DNA from: Hyphomicrobiaceae bacterium
Lineage (GTDB): Bacteria > Pseudomonadota > Alphaproteobacteria > Rhizobiales > Hyphomicrobiaceae
Direction of reading: 5' to 3'
DNA length: 38,764 nt
Assembly (NCBI GenBank): GCA_002919265.1
Contig: PKEY01000123.1
Coordinates: forward strand, 1-38,764
Positions within the stretch are counted from its first letter, which is position 1. Every line of letters starts with the position of its first letter. Made by a program: the position numbers and the translations under genes. Below are positions 9,557-18,934 of this stretch, one piece after another. Below the pieces are notes generated by a model. It did no database searches. It had not been told where the DNA came from and worked only from the letters and a program-made list of their open reading frames with translations.

Positions 9557-10558
9557 TCACGCTGCATTAGGCAGAGTGATTTTCCGCTGCGAGGCCAATC
9601 GGAGGACCGTGTCAGCGATCAGCCTGCGTGCGTCTGCAATCTCCCGTTCCGACGCATCGCTTTCGGCTTGCAACTCCAATTCGACGATACGCCGGCTTCG
9701 CGTGGGCAAGGCGCCCAAAACAGCCTCCTGGAAGGTGGTAGCGGTGCCATTCAATGCAAGCACCAGCTTGTCCAAAGGAATTTGATTCATGACGAGGCTT
9801 AAGGCTTTCGGCGCCAACAACGGCAGGTCCTCAAAGGTAAACAGCATTCCGCGAATGACTTCGGTATCGGCGGGACGGGCCTGCCCCAAGTCCCTGAGAG
9901 CACCGTCCAACTGTGGTTTGTCCAAACGATTGAGGATTTCGGCAATTCCTGCGTGGGCTCCCGCAGCTGGCGTCTCCAGAGTGATCAGGTCCTCAGCCAA
10001 CGTTTGTTCGAGCACAGCGAGCGCCTCCGGCGCAATTGTCTTCGTGCCCACCATTCGGATCAACAGCGCATTCCGCAGCTCGCTCGGCAAAGAGCCCATG
10101 AGGCGCGCCGCAAGTTGGGAATTGAGCCTCAATAGAATAACGGCCGCCGTTTGCGGGTGTTCGCGAAGAAGGTAGGAGCGAAGAATATCGTCCTTGATCC
10201 GACCAAGCTTGCTCCAGACTGGCTCCTCGCTGCTCGCAGGCGGAGAGAGAATATCGTCGATTTCCTCTTCCGCCATGACTTCCGACAGAAGATTTCGGAT
10301 TTCTTCCGCCGTTCCGACAAAACGAATTCCACTCGAATACGAATTCGCGAACTCGTCCACGAGCTGTTCCAGCTCCTCAGACGATATAGGCGGCAACTGT
10401 TTTGCGACCTGGGCGATGAGGCGAACCTCCTCCCGGTCCATGCGTCGGAGGAGTTGAGCCGCTTTCGGCCGCCCTAACGCCAGCAACAGAATGGCCACCT
10501 TCTCGACGCCCGAAAGCGGCCTCGACTCGCCCTTGGCTCGCGCTTTGATAGTCGTCAT
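9557..10558 (-). CDS. fliG: Flagellar motor switch protein FliG
   Basis: Starting at the ATG at 10558 gives a 333-residue protein of normal FliG length: an N-terminal domain (LSGVEKVAILLLALG), a middle domain with the EHPQTAAVILL segment, and a C-terminal charged domain that touches the stator. FliG sits on the MS ring and transmits torque from MotA. The frame is open to a GTG at 10600, overlapping fliN; that start has a GAGG upstream, so translation could begin earlier. The ATG gives a conventional N-terminus but has a weak ribosome-binding site. Confidence 0.95.
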   Translation of the reverse strand: MTTIKARAKGESRPLSGVEKVAILLLALGRPKAAQLLRRMDREEVRLIAQVAKQLPPISSEELEQLVDEFANSYSSGIRFVGTAEEIRNLLSEVMAEEEIDDILSPPASSEEPVWSKLGRIKDDILRSYLLREHPQTAAVILLRLNSQLAARLMGSLPSELRNALLIRMVGTKTIAPEALAVLEQTLAEDLITLETPAAGAHAGIAEILNRLDKPQLDGALRDLGQARPADTEVIRGMLFTFEDLPLLAPKALSLVMNQIPLDKLVLALNGTATTFQEAVLGALPTRSRRIVELELQAESDASEREIADARRLIADTVLRLASQRKITLPNAA

Positions 10559-10571
10559 TGCGTCGGATCTG

Positions 10572-11102
10572 TCAGGCTGCCCCAACAGAACCCGCACCAC
10601 TCACGACCTCGGTCAGCGATATGCCAAATCGGGATTCAGCCTCGTCCATAACGACAACTTCGCCGCGGGCGACCACCCGTCCGTTCACCATAACATCCAC
10701 CGGCTCACCAACTCGCCGATCAAGCGGAATCACGGCACCGCGTCCCAACTTGACGAGTCCGGAAATGGGCATTGTTGCCGATCCAAGTACGACCTGGACG
10801 GATACAGGAATGCGCAAAATGACGTCCAGATTTCCGTTCGCCAAAGCTTGCTCCGATGCCTGCTGGGACCTGGTGCTTTCATTGACCGTTTCCTCGGACC
10901 GGCCATAAGCCTCGGCAAGCTCTTCGGGTGTCGGTGTGAGCTCGGCCGCAAATTCCTTGATAAGCTGCTCCTGCTTGGCAGAAGCTATTTCCGATTGCAG
11001 AAGACGTTCGTGCGATGGCGCACTCGGACGCTGGCTGGTCGGTTGACGCTGCGCCGGGTTCTGGACTTCAGGTGCGGGTCGATCAGCCGAAAAGGATGTC
11101 AT
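10572..11102 (-). CDS. fliN: Flagellar motor switch protein FliN
   Basis: This 176-residue protein has a C-terminal SpoA domain (about 90-165: VILRIPVSVQVVLGSATMP..., ending in ISLTEVV) typical of FliN. A longer-than-usual N-terminal half is rich in Gln, Ser and Glu with low-complexity character. FliN, with FliM, builds the C ring and is a docking site for the export ATPase complex. Its start overlaps the 3' end of fliM by 20 bases, so translational coupling is likely. Confidence 0.93.
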   Translation of the reverse strand: MTSFSADRPAPEVQNPAQRQPTSQRPSAPSHERLLQSEIASAKQEQLIKEFAAELTPTPEELAEAYGRSEETVNESTRSQQASEQALANGNLDVILRIPVSVQVVLGSATMPISGLVKLGRGAVIPLDRRVGEPVDVMVNGRVVARGEVVVMDEAESRFGISLTEVVSGAGSVGAA

Positions 11103-12021
11103 CCATCAGCTCCTGCTCACGATCAACGAACGCCTCCACGCGCAACTTGTAACGCTCTCCCGACTTATCTAACTCACACCACAATAAAGGCTCACCATTG
11201 CAATCGACGCGAACCGGGCTCCGTCCTGTCGCCTTGAGCGGGAGGATCTGCCCAACGCGGAGCGAAGCAATTTCGGCCAACGAACGCGTCTGCTCTTCAA
11301 GAACAGCACGAAGGCAGAGAGGAGCACGAGTTATTTCACTCTGAATTTTCTGTGCCCAGGCTGGATCGGCATTTCCCCTCCTCACTTCCGGTCGCCGGGA
11401 AAATGCCGGCTTTAGCGCCGTTAGCACCGCTTCCGGAATGGCGACAAACAGGTCCCCGCTCCCCAGTCCCGCCTTCAACCTGTAGTGGACAGTTGCCAGC
11501 GGCGTGTTGGGTCCCCCAAAACTTTGCGGATTGAAGCTTCCCAGCTCACCTTTCGCAGCAAACTGGGTGGCCGCTATTGGCTGGAGTCCTTTCTCGAGTT
11601 GCTGTGCAAATCGTACTAGAAAATTGCGCGTAATCCTTTCCTCGATACGCGATATCGACCGATCTTCCCAATAAGGTGCAAGAGAACCGTCACCCCCGAA
11701 TACGAGGTCCACGTACGCAAAAATGAACTCTCGATCGAAGACAACAAGCAGCACCGTATCCCAAGATTTTGCCTGCAAGGAGCCAATGATCCGGGAACGG
11801 TCACCGTTAACCAGATCCTCCACCCGCCTCGGATAAACACCAAGGTACGTCAAGGCTGCCTTCATTGCAGACGACTTCTGCAAATCCTCGGTGCACGCAT
11901 GCGCAACGCGCTCCAGCACCGCCGGTAGCTCCGGAAACCGCTCAGCATACGCCAACCCTTGACCAAACAGGCCTTTCAAGGCCTCCCGGCCCTGCTGGGT
12001 GGCGGCGTTCAAGCGCCTCAC
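11083..12021 (-). CDS. fliM: Flagellar motor switch protein FliM
   Basis: The 312-residue protein matches the alphaproteobacterial FliM: a middle CheC-like domain (about 50-220, including DTVLLVVFDREFIFAYVDLVFGGDG) and a C-terminal SpoA domain (about 225-300, with ASLRVGQILPL). FliM receives phosphorylated CheY and sets rotation. The usual N-terminal EN-motif for CheY binding is not obvious, as in other members of this clade. It begins immediately after the motA stop codon with no gap. Confidence 0.93.
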   Translation of the reverse strand: MRRLNAATQQGREALKGLFGQGLAYAERFPELPAVLERVAHACTEDLQKSSAMKAALTYLGVYPRRVEDLVNGDRSRIIGSLQAKSWDTVLLVVFDREFIFAYVDLVFGGDGSLAPYWEDRSISRIEERITRNFLVRFAQQLEKGLQPIAATQFAAKGELGSFNPQSFGGPNTPLATVHYRLKAGLGSGDLFVAIPEAVLTALKPAFSRRPEVRRGNADPAWAQKIQSEITRAPLCLRAVLEEQTRSLAEIASLRVGQILPLKATGRSPVRVDCNGEPLLWCELDKSGERYKLRVEAFVDREQELMDDILFG

Positions 12022-12906
12022 CTAGACCGCCTCCTTGCTTGCCGCAGTTGCAAGTCCGGCGCCAAGCGTCTTTTGTTCCACCTCATCAATCGAAGGACGC
12101 TCATATGCGGAGATCGCCTTCCGTCCGTGCTCCAACGCAACCTGAGGCATAGCACCGTTCATAAATGCAAGCAGCGTTTGTTTGACGATCACGTAAAGCT
12201 GCATCCTCTTTTCCCGGATAGTGCGGAGCTTGCTCGCGACTGGCGAAACAACAGCGTAGGAAAAGAAGATGCCCGCGAATGTTCCCACAAGCGCAGCACC
12301 AATCAGAGAGCCCAAAATTTCTGGCTCCTGATCGAGGGCCCCCATGGCTTTGATGACTCCGAGGACGGCAGCAACAATTCCCAAGGCCGGCAATGCCTCT
12401 GCGATGCTTACCAAAGCATGGTAAGACTTCAACTCATCGCGACGCATCGTTTCGATCTCCTCATCCATCAAGGCTTCGATTTCGTGTGTACGCGCGTTAC
12501 CCATCAAGATGAGGCGACAATAGTCGCAGATAAAATTGGTTAGCTGTTTGTTCGACAACACCGTCGGAAATTTTTGAAAAAGCAACGACTCGTTTGGGTT
12601 CTCGATATGTTTCTCCAGCTCATTCCGCGTCGCGCCGCGCAGCTCCCGCATAACGTCATGCAGCACGCCGAGAACGTCGAGATATTCGTCGGGTTTCGGC
12701 GTCAGCATGCGAAGGACTTCAACAATCCCTCTTCCGACGTCCTTAATGGTCTTAACGGGATTGGCAACGACAAATGTCCCTAAAGCCGCGCCGCAAATGA
12801 TAACGTACTCCCAGGGCTGCCAGATGACCTCAATATGGCCACCCATGGCCCAGAAGCTGCCGAGCATGGCAGCAAGAGTAATGATGAGTCCGACGAGAAT
12901 CGTCAC
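12022..12906 (-). CDS. motA: Flagellar stator protein MotA
   Basis: The 294-residue protein has four membrane segments (about 3-22, 35-52, 170-190, 203-225) and a large cytoplasmic loop with RRDELKSYHALVSIAEALPALGIVAAVLG, the MotA signature. MotA with MotB forms the proton channel that drives rotation; motB is not in this window. The start is GTG at 12906: it gives the standard MotA N-terminus (MTILVGLIITLAAM), but the sequence just upstream is pyrimidine-rich and has no Shine-Dalgarno motif. It heads motA-fliM-fliN-fliG-flhB and is divergent from the DUF1217 gene. Confidence 0.95.
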   Translation of the reverse strand: MTILVGLIITLAAMLGSFWAMGGHIEVIWQPWEYVIICGAALGTFVVANPVKTIKDVGRGIVEVLRMLTPKPDEYLDVLGVLHDVMRELRGATRNELEKHIENPNESLLFQKFPTVLSNKQLTNFICDYCRLILMGNARTHEIEALMDEEIETMRRDELKSYHALVSIAEALPALGIVAAVLGVIKAMGALDQEPEILGSLIGAALVGTFAGIFFSYAVVSPVASKLRTIREKRMQLYVIVKQTLLAFMNGAMPQVALEHGRKAISAYERPSIDEVEQKTLGAGLATAASKEAV

Positions 12907-12918
12907 AGGGGGTAACTG

Positions 12919-12976
12919 CAGGTCCAGAAAATTCCACTCGCGAGCCGTTGTACGCCCCCTCCCTTACGTGGACCTG
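12919..12976. promoter_or_regulatory. 8-bp inverted repeat between divergent flagellar operons
   Basis: CAGGTCCA (12919-12926) and its exact complement TGGACCTG (12969-12976) are separated by 42 bases, between motA and the DUF1217-flgF unit. The near copy ends 12 bases before the motA start codon. They could be paired operator half-sites or, in motA RNA, a stem placed just before a start codon that lacks a ribosome-binding site. This is inference from symmetry and position. Confidence 0.35.
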
Positions 12977-13021
12977 AACCGCCAACTCAAGCACTGTGAT
13001 CGTCGGCGGCGCTATTTGTGG

Positions 13022-13044
13022 GATAAGATCCGCACAAGCTTATC
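13022..13044. promoter_or_regulatory. GATAAG inverted repeat upstream of the DUF1217 gene
   Basis: GATAAG (13022-13027) and CTTATC (13039-13044) form a perfect 6-bp inverted repeat with an 11-base spacer, 44 bases before the DUF1217 start. It has the size of a transcription-factor operator, but no known motif is recognised. Confidence 0.25.
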
Positions 13045-13087
13045 TCCGCATCTTTTGCAAATGACCCAATCAAGGTGGGGGCGGGAC

Positions 13088-13870
13088 ATGCTTGGTGCTG
13101 TCACCCATTATAAGATGCTAACTAAAGACTTGCCCCGAGCACTCAGCCTAATGGCCTCAAAGCCGGAAGTTGCTCGGGAAACAAAGTACTACCTCGAGCG
13201 TATCCGAAAGATTTCCTCCATTGAAGAATTCCTGGCCGATAATCGCCTGTTTGCTTATGCCCTTGCTGCTTTTGGCCTTGGCGAGATGAGCTATGCCAAG
13301 GGCTTCTTCCGCAGGCTTCTAATTGAAGGCATTGATAGCCCAAACACACTTGCCAACCGTCTGCTCGATCGGCGATATCGGGAGTTTGTGGAAACATTCA
13401 ACTTTGCTCGCCACGGTTCCCTGACCACTTCTTTCACTCGGACCCAGCAAGGCGTGGTTGACAGATATGTTCGTCAAAGACTCGAAGAGCAGACAGGCGC
13501 CCAAAACGAGGGCATTCGCCTTGCGCTCTACTTTGAACGTCGAGCCACAAGCCTTAATAATGTTTACGATATATTGGCCGACCGGGCTTTGCTCGAAGTT
13601 GTACAGACCGCACTCGGAATTCCATTTGAGACGGTGATGAGCCCGATCGATCGTCAGGCCGAGATGATTAAGCAAAAGCTCAACATCGACGATCTCAAAG
13701 ACCCCGGAAAATTACAGAAGCTCATTCATCGCTTCCTCGTTCTTTGGGACGCGCGGAAATCCCTCAGCGCAGCCAACCCTCCGACCCTGCTACCCTACCA
13801 ACCTGCTGAGTTCGGCCTTCGGCCTGACTTGCTCGCCAGCTTGCAATCTCTGACAGCGCGGGTCTTCTAA
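13088..13870 (+). CDS. DUF1217 flagellar-locus protein
   Basis: This 260-residue, mostly helical protein matches DUF1217, a family found beside flgF in Rhizobiales flagellar clusters. Typical features are an N-terminal YKMLTKDLPRALSLMASKPEVARE-like segment, FLADNRLFAYAL and a mid-protein ALGIPFE. Its role is unknown; location and conservation argue for assembly of the rod or hook. The ATG at 13088 is chosen because AGGTGG precedes it and homologues begin close to this point; an in-frame ATG at 13061 is possible, and the frame is open further. It is followed by flgF after a single base, so the two are surely cotranscribed. Confidence 0.85.
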   Translation: MLGAVTHYKMLTKDLPRALSLMASKPEVARETKYYLERIRKISSIEEFLADNRLFAYALAAFGLGEMSYAKGFFRRLLIEGIDSPNTLANRLLDRRYREFVETFNFARHGSLTTSFTRTQQGVVDRYVRQRLEEQTGAQNEGIRLALYFERRATSLNNVYDILADRALLEVVQTALGIPFETVMSPIDRQAEMIKQKLNIDDLKDPGKLQKLIHRFLVLWDARKSLSAANPPTLLPYQPAEFGLRPDLLASLQSLTARVF

Positions 13871-13871
13871 C

Positions 13872-14597
13872 ATGCAGTCCGGCACCTATGTAGCGCTCTC
13901 CGGCCAGCTTGCTCTCCAGCGCCGCCTGGAGACCATTGCCTATAACGTTGCAAACACAAACACAGTGGGCTTCCGCTCTGAGCAAGTAAAATTCGAAACC
14001 ATTCTTTCCCGCGTCCCGATCGACCCAATTGCCTTTTCGTCGACCGGAGCGCCCACAGTTTCGCAACATCCAGGCGCGCTCATCCAAACTGGCAATCCTC
14101 TCGACGTCGCAATCGAAGGAGAAGGATGGTTGGCAATACTTACACCGGCGGGCCAGGTTCTCACCCGCGACGGCCGAATGCGCATGACAGAAGCCGGTGA
14201 ATTGCAAACCCTGAGCGGCTTCCCAGTCCTCGATGTCGGTGGTGTCCCGATTCAGCTCGATCCCAACGGGGGTTCGATCATAATTGCCCGTGATGGGACG
14301 ATCACCCAAAATAACCTTCAAGTCGGCGCTCTGGGCCTGTTTCGAATTCCGGATAATGCCATCCTCACGCGATACGACAACTCCGGCTTTCTGCTTGACC
14401 GCCGGCCGGAGCCCATTATCAATTTCGTTCAGGATGGCGTGGTGCAGGGCTACGTTGAGAAAGCCAACGTGAACGCAGTCGAAGAGCTCTCACAGCTTAT
14501 TCTTGTCTCCCGATCCTTCGACGCTGTTACCGCTGCCCTAAACGAAACCGACCTCTCATTGCGCGAAGCGATCCGGACGATCAACGGCTCTTCATGA
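13872..14597 (+). CDS. flgF: Flagellar proximal rod protein FlgF
   Basis: The 241-residue protein has the rod-protein N-terminal motif (ALSGQLALQRRLETIAYNVANTNTVGFRSEQ) and the C-terminal helix pattern VEKANVNAVEELSQLILVSRSFDAVTAALNE shared by rod and hook proteins. FlgF is a component of the proximal rod, exported by the type III apparatus without a cleaved signal. It follows the DUF1217 gene by one base. In related genomes fliI usually comes next; here the next genes converge from the other strand, so the cluster order is broken at this point. Confidence 0.95.
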   Translation: MQSGTYVALSGQLALQRRLETIAYNVANTNTVGFRSEQVKFETILSRVPIDPIAFSSTGAPTVSQHPGALIQTGNPLDVAIEGEGWLAILTPAGQVLTRDGRMRMTEAGELQTLSGFPVLDVGGVPIQLDPNGGSIIIARDGTITQNNLQVGALGLFRIPDNAILTRYDNSGFLLDRRPEPIINFVQDGVVQGYVEKANVNAVEELSQLILVSRSFDAVTAALNETDLSLREAIRTINGSS

Positions 14598-14633
14598 TAC
14601 GAGACCCCATACATCTCCATTCGCAGTTCTCTA

Positions 14634-15095
14634 CTACTTCTTCCGCGCGCGGACTTCTTCCTTGGTAAGATAGTCCAGTTCTTCGATCAGGACTTCACTT
14701 ACAAGTTCCGTCCCGACGCGCGAGTTTACATTTTTTGCCAGGGCTTTTTTAAACGAAGCTAGATCCTGCGGCTCAAGCTTTCGGAAATCGATACCATTGC
14801 CCATATAAATCGTGCTAATAGCCTCGTCTACTAGAATGAGATCTGGTTTAAATGACAGTTGCGCCAACACCGCCTCATCAACCATGTATGCTATCCGAGC
14901 GACGACATACCCTTGAACTTTACCCTCCTTTATTATCGGAACGCTGACCAACCTGGGCTTTACGATTGTCGAGTCGTCAAATGGGCTGTTTCCATTGACT
15001 GTTGCCGCCCCACTCGACTGCCAAGAAACCGAGGCCATACTGGTCACCGCAGTAACCAAGCACGCCCAAATACCCACGGCTATTAGCTTGATCAC
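14634..15095 (-). CDS. FliL-like secreted or membrane-anchored flagellar-locus protein
   Basis: This 153-residue protein starts with a hydrophobic signal/anchor (IKLIAVGIWACLVTAVTSM). Its C-terminal region includes VPIIKEGKVQGYVVARIAYMV, IDFRKLEPQDLASFKKAL and VSEVLIEELDYLTKEEVR. This pattern resembles a conserved Rhizobiales flagellar-locus protein and, more loosely, the periplasmic part of FliL. Function is not established. Its ATG overlaps the stop of the FlgN-like gene by 4 bases, and it ends the long fli/flg series. The region is AT-richer than the rest of the window. Confidence 0.7.
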   Translation of the reverse strand: MIKLIAVGIWACLVTAVTSMASVSWQSSGAATVNGNSPFDDSTIVKPRLVSVPIIKEGKVQGYVVARIAYMVDEAVLAQLSFKPDLILVDEAISTIYMGNGIDFRKLEPQDLASFKKALAKNVNSRVGTELVSEVLIEELDYLTKEEVRARKK

Positions 15096-15439
15096 TTCTC
15101 GCCCCGCCCTCCCCTCGCCGGACCGTATGTACCATCAGAGTCAGCTCTCGACAAAGCCTCAGCGATGACATCGGTAATCTCCCGCACCGCCTGAATATGC
15201 TTCATAAGTGCGGCCTTGTTCTCCTCAAGAGCATTTCTCAGATCTTCCAGTTTCTCTATGCTAACATCTTCTAGTCTCTGTCTCCCGATACCCCTGCTGC
15301 CGAAATGGCGATCAAGACTATAAAGATATTGGCTTTTCCGCGTATTGAAAACGCTAAGCTCGCGAACTACGTTCGCCCTTAATTCAGCGGTTTCTCTTTC
15401 TATCAACTCTGTCAAATCCGAGAGCATCTGATTCATCAT
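15092..15439 (-). CDS. FlgN-like flagellar chaperone candidate
   Basis: A 115-residue protein predicted to be almost entirely helical, with heptad-like stretches (LTELIERETAELRANVV, LEDLRNALEENKAALMKHIQAV). Size, composition and position between the rod-binding gene and flgE/flgK relatives suggest a FlgN-type chaperone for the hook-associated proteins FlgK and FlgL, whose genes are in the same series. Sequence similarity to FlgN is not clear by eye, so this is a context-based call. Two adjacent ATG codons (15439, 15436) are possible starts. It overlaps the next gene by 4 bases. Confidence 0.6.
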   Translation of the reverse strand: MMNQMLSDLTELIERETAELRANVVRELSVFNTRKSQYLYSLDRHFGSRGIGRQRLEDVSIEKLEDLRNALEENKAALMKHIQAVREITDVIAEALSRADSDGTYGPARGGRGEK

Positions 15440-15448
15440 GCTGACGCC

Positions 15449-15766
15449 CTATCCCTGCTGTTTCTCGGGTCCGGTCAATGACATATTGGATACAATTCCT
15501 ATTCCGCCATCGGCGACAATTTCTTTTGTAACGTAATCGGCGAAGAGTGACCTCCAGTTAGCTGCTGCGAAGCCGGAACCAAACCAAGCACTTGACCGAT
15601 TGGAGAGGAGTTGTTCGAAGATCGTCTTAAGCACGAACGCCTCGAACTCACGCCCGATGGTATCGTCAATTCCTGTCCGGACACTTGTCACTCTCCCTGC
15701 TGCGGGTGCGCTCGATACTTCGATCACTCTTGGTTGCACGGTAGGAAGTTGCATACTCTTCCCCAT
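15449..15766 (-). CDS. Rod-binding protein (FlgJ N-terminal domain type)
   Basis: This 105-residue protein carries the rod-binding signature: IGREFEAFVLKTIFEQLL, then GFAAANWRSLFADYVTKEIVADGGIGI. It corresponds to the N-terminal scaffold domain of FlgJ without the muramidase domain found in enteric FlgJ, as usual in alphaproteobacteria. It is expected to cap rod assembly in the periplasm. Two in-frame ATGs exist; the one at 15754 has GGGGA before it and may be the true start. It follows fliR by 19 bases. Confidence 0.82.
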   Translation of the reverse strand: MGKSMQLPTVQPRVIEVSSAPAAGRVTSVRTGIDDTIGREFEAFVLKTIFEQLLSNRSSAWFGSGFAAANWRSLFADYVTKEIVADGGIGIVSNMSLTGPEKQQG

Positions 15767-15785
15767 GAAATGCTAAGATTTGACA

Positions 15786-16541
15786 TCACCCTTGCCTGAG
15801 CCACGACGCCAAGCCTTGCTGAAATAGCATCAAGACTTCATCCAGTCCGTAGTAGCACAGAGCCAACCCACCACCGATCACAAACGGCAATGATACGAAA
15901 TAGACGGGTATCTGTGGCGTAAGCTTATTCGCGATCCCGAAGGTAACGTTTATCGCTACCGCGTAAACAATAAAGGGCCCTGCGATTTGAAGTGCGAGCA
16001 AGAAGGAACCGGACAGTGTTTCTTTCAATCTGTTAACGCCGAATTCCTCCCAATACAGTTCGTTCGGTGGAATAAGCAAATAGGATCGGACGAGACCGCG
16101 CAGCACCTCCCAGTGCAAGTCTCCAACGAGAAAAAGAACCGCTGCTGCCAGAGTCGCAAGATGCGCGATACTTGCATTTGCTTCCGTTTCCTCGATCGGA
16201 TTTTCTAGACTTCCTCCCAGTCCAATAAAGTTCGTTACCGCAGCCGCCAAAAATTGAATTCCCGAGAAAAACATCCGGGTCTCGAGACCAATCAGCATGC
16301 CGACTGCGATCTCCCTTGCGATCGGTGCTAATAGTTCGTCCTTGCTCAGGCCAATGTTGCTTATCCGCATTTCCGGGACGATTAACGGCGTTAGCGAGAC
16401 CGCGACTGCAGCAGCTAATAGCAGCCTTACCCGAAACGGAGTCCGAGAGCTCCCAATGCCGGGCATCAGCATCAAGCAACACCCCACCCTGCAGAAAATG
16501 AGAAATGTTACATATACCGCGTCAAGATTTGCCCGGATCAC
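15786..16541 (-). CDS. fliR: Flagellar export gate protein FliR
   Basis: The 251-residue protein is very hydrophobic with about five or six membrane segments and FliR-specific features: [15 protein letters not shown], the [18 protein letters not shown] segment and a C-terminal [19 protein letters not shown]. FliR forms the core of the export gate with FliP and FliQ; fliP is not in the window. Its ATG overlaps the flhA stop by 4 bases (16538-16541), so the two are translationally coupled. Confidence 0.95.
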   Translation of the reverse strand: MIRANLDAVYVTFLIFCRVGCCLMLMPGIGSSRTPFRVRLLLAAAVAVSLTPLIVPEMRISNIGLSKDELLAPIAREIAVGMLIGLETRMFFSGIQFLAAAVTNFIGLGGSLENPIEETEANASIAHLATLAAAVLFLVGDLHWEVLRGLVRSYLLIPPNELYWEEFGVNRLKETLSGSFLLALQIAGPFIVYAVAINVTFGIANKLTPQIPVYFVSLPFVIGGGLALCYYGLDEVLMLFQQGLASWLRQG

Positions 16542-18643
16542 GAAATCGTCCCCAGCAGTTCGACCTGCACGCCCCGCGAAATCTCCAGGTGGGACAGCAC
16601 CGCTATGTTTGGGAATATGCGCTCGATGACCATCCGAACGTAGGGCCGCGCGTCAGGCGCTGCGACAATCACGAAGTGATCTCCTTTATCTAATCTCTCC
16701 CGGATCGCCTTAGCTGCTTCCTGACCGAACTCTTCCAGAAGTCGCGGTTCAATATTGAACTCAATTACGTCTCCCTTTGCGTCTCGTTTGAGAGCCTGGT
16801 GGAACGCAAGATCCCAACGATTTCCGAGCCGCAACACTTTGAGTACACCGTTCTCAATGTGGTCGCCGCAAATCTGTGCTGCCAAGCGCACCCGCACATG
16901 CTCGGCGAGCTGCTCGGTTCGGCGCACATGAGGCACTGCCTCGGCGATGGCCTCAAGGATGAGATGGAGGTTGCGAATGGAGACTCGCTCGGCGAGAAGA
17001 AGCTTCAAGACAGTTTGCAGCCCCGAATAGGAGATCTGCGATGGCACGAGTTCATCTACCAGGCGGCGATAGTCCGGTTCCAGACCGTCAATCAACGCGC
17101 GGACATCTCTATACGACAGTAACTGAGCGAGATTTCCTCGAATCACCTCCCGCAGGTGTGTAAGCAGAACGGTGAGCGGATCAATGGGCGTAAACCCCTC
17201 CCTCTCAACGGTTCCGGCCAAAGCCTCCGGAATCCACAGCGCTCGCATACCAAATGCGGGCTCCCTCGTTTCATCTCCCGGAACACTGGGCCTAGGTCCA
17301 TCTCCGATAATTACTAGCGCATCCCCTATCCGAAGCTCGCCTGATGCGGCAGAAGTTCCGTGAACTCTGATCTGATATTCTTTCGGCCCGAGATTGAAGT
17401 CGTTGCTAACCTTGATTTCAGGGATGACGAACCCGAAGTCGCGCGCGAATTTTCGACGCATTTTTGCAACGCGCTGGCTGAGCTCGTTATAGGTTGAAAG
17501 AAGCGCACCAGATATATGTTTTCCCAGTGCAATCTCGATTTCGGGCGCTCGTAAAGATACTTTCGAGGTACTGACCGCTTCGCCTTCGGCTTGCTTCGGA
17601 TCCGCCTTCTCCTGAGCTTCTGCGACGGCAGCGGCTTCAGCCTGCCGACGAGGGGTGATGATAGCGACGGCAATCAGCAGTCCACTCAGAAACGCGAACG
17701 GTGCAAACGGAAGGCCAGGTGCCAGCGCCAGCACAGCAACGACTACTGCGGCGACGGCAAGCGCCCGCGGATATTGACCCAGCTGGCCTAGAACCGCTTT
17801 TTCCGCAGACCCTCGCGTACCACCTTTCGAAACGAGCAAACCTGCAGCCAGAGAAACGATTAGTGCGGGTATTTGGGAGACCAATCCGTCCCCAACGGAG
17901 AGCTTGGTGAAAACATTCACGGCTTCGCCAATCGTGAGGCCGTGCCGGACAACGCCTATGATGATGCCTCCGCCTACATTCACGCCGGTTATTATAAGGC
18001 CAGCAATCGCGTCACCTCTCACAAACTTTGAGGCGCCATCCATTGCGCCAAAAAACGCGCTTTCTTCTTCAAGCTCGCGCCGCCGACGCATGGCCTCCTT
18101 TTCGTCGATTATGCCGGCGGAAAGATCGGCATCTATCGCCATTTGCTTTCCGGGAATGGAATCCAGCGTAAATCGGGCTCCCACTTCCGCGATACGCGTA
18201 GCGCCTTTGGTGATGACAACAAAATTCACCGTGATGAGGATAACAAACACAATCGCGCCGATGACAAAATCACCGCTCATGACGAAGCTTGCGAAACCCG
18301 CAATAACGTGTCCAGCAGCGGTAATGCCTTCGGCACCGTTCGACAGAATCGCTCTGGTCGTCGCGATGTTGAGCGCAAGCCTCAACATCGTCGTGATGAG
18401 CAGTACGGTCGGGAAAGATGAGAACTCGAGAGGCTTATCGATCCATAGGGCGACCATCAAAACTAGGATCGACAAAGAGAAGGACAAGGCCAGCCCAGCA
18501 TCGATGATCGCAGGTGGAAGGGGCAGAAACAGAACTGTGAGGATAAAGACTATACCGATGGCGAATCCGATATCCTGCCCTCGGCTGCCGCTACCCAACA
18601 ACGGAATGCGGGACGCAGCTTGAGACGTCAGTTGCAAGCTCAT
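16538..18643 (-). CDS. flhA: Flagellar export gate protein FlhA
   Basis: The 701-residue protein is full length. It has eight membrane segments in the first ~330 residues, the FHIPEP family block around [20 protein letters not shown] with [17 protein letters not shown], and a C-terminal cytoplasmic domain (about 360-700) that receives chaperone-substrate complexes. It uses proton motive force to power export. It lies 21 bases after fliQ and overlaps fliR. Confidence 0.97.
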   Translation of the reverse strand: MSLQLTSQAASRIPLLGSGSRGQDIGFAIGIVFILTVLFLPLPPAIIDAGLALSFSLSILVLMVALWIDKPLEFSSFPTVLLITTMLRLALNIATTRAILSNGAEGITAAGHVIAGFASFVMSGDFVIGAIVFVILITVNFVVITKGATRIAEVGARFTLDSIPGKQMAIDADLSAGIIDEKEAMRRRRELEEESAFFGAMDGASKFVRGDAIAGLIITGVNVGGGIIIGVVRHGLTIGEAVNVFTKLSVGDGLVSQIPALIVSLAAGLLVSKGGTRGSAEKAVLGQLGQYPRALAVAAVVVAVLALAPGLPFAPFAFLSGLLIAVAIITPRRQAEAAAVAEAQEKADPKQAEGEAVSTSKVSLRAPEIEIALGKHISGALLSTYNELSQRVAKMRRKFARDFGFVIPEIKVSNDFNLGPKEYQIRVHGTSAASGELRIGDALVIIGDGPRPSVPGDETREPAFGMRALWIPEALAGTVEREGFTPIDPLTVLLTHLREVIRGNLAQLLSYRDVRALIDGLEPDYRRLVDELVPSQISYSGLQTVLKLLLAERVSIRNLHLILEAIAEAVPHVRRTEQLAEHVRVRLAAQICGDHIENGVLKVLRLGNRWDLAFHQALKRDAKGDVIEFNIEPRLLEEFGQEAAKAIRERLDKGDHFVIVAAPDARPYVRMVIERIFPNIAVLSHLEISRGVQVELLGTIS

Positions 18644-18664
18644 CCAAGAATACGGCCGCTGTTC

Positions 18665-18931
18665 TCAGAATCCCTGCTCGATGCGCGCATAAATCTGCTC
18701 GGCAAAGGTATATATGGTTGCGCCCATAAAAGGCGCAGCAAGAGAAGCTGTGAGCAGGATGGCTACGATCTTGGGAATAAAGGTGAGCGTTATCTCTTGC
18801 ACCTGGGTGAGTGCCTGAAGGAGGGATATTGTGATACCAACGAGCATCGCCGCCACGATTGCCGGGCCTGACGCCACGATGACCGTCCAGATTGTTTGCC
18901 TTACGAGATCCAAGGCGTCTGCTTCATTCAT
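18665..18931 (-). CDS. fliQ: Flagellar export gate protein FliQ
   Basis: An 88-residue protein with two membrane helices (about 15-38 and 50-72) and the FliQ pattern ALDLVRQTIWTVIVASGPAIVAAM, then LLQALTQVQEITLTFIPKI. FliQ forms part of the FliPQR channel. It starts 3 bases after the flgD stop and runs into flhA. Confidence 0.95.
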   Translation of the reverse strand: MNEADALDLVRQTIWTVIVASGPAIVAAMLVGITISLLQALTQVQEITLTFIPKIVAILLTASLAAPFMGATIYTFAEQIYARIEQGF

Positions 18932-18934
18932 CGC

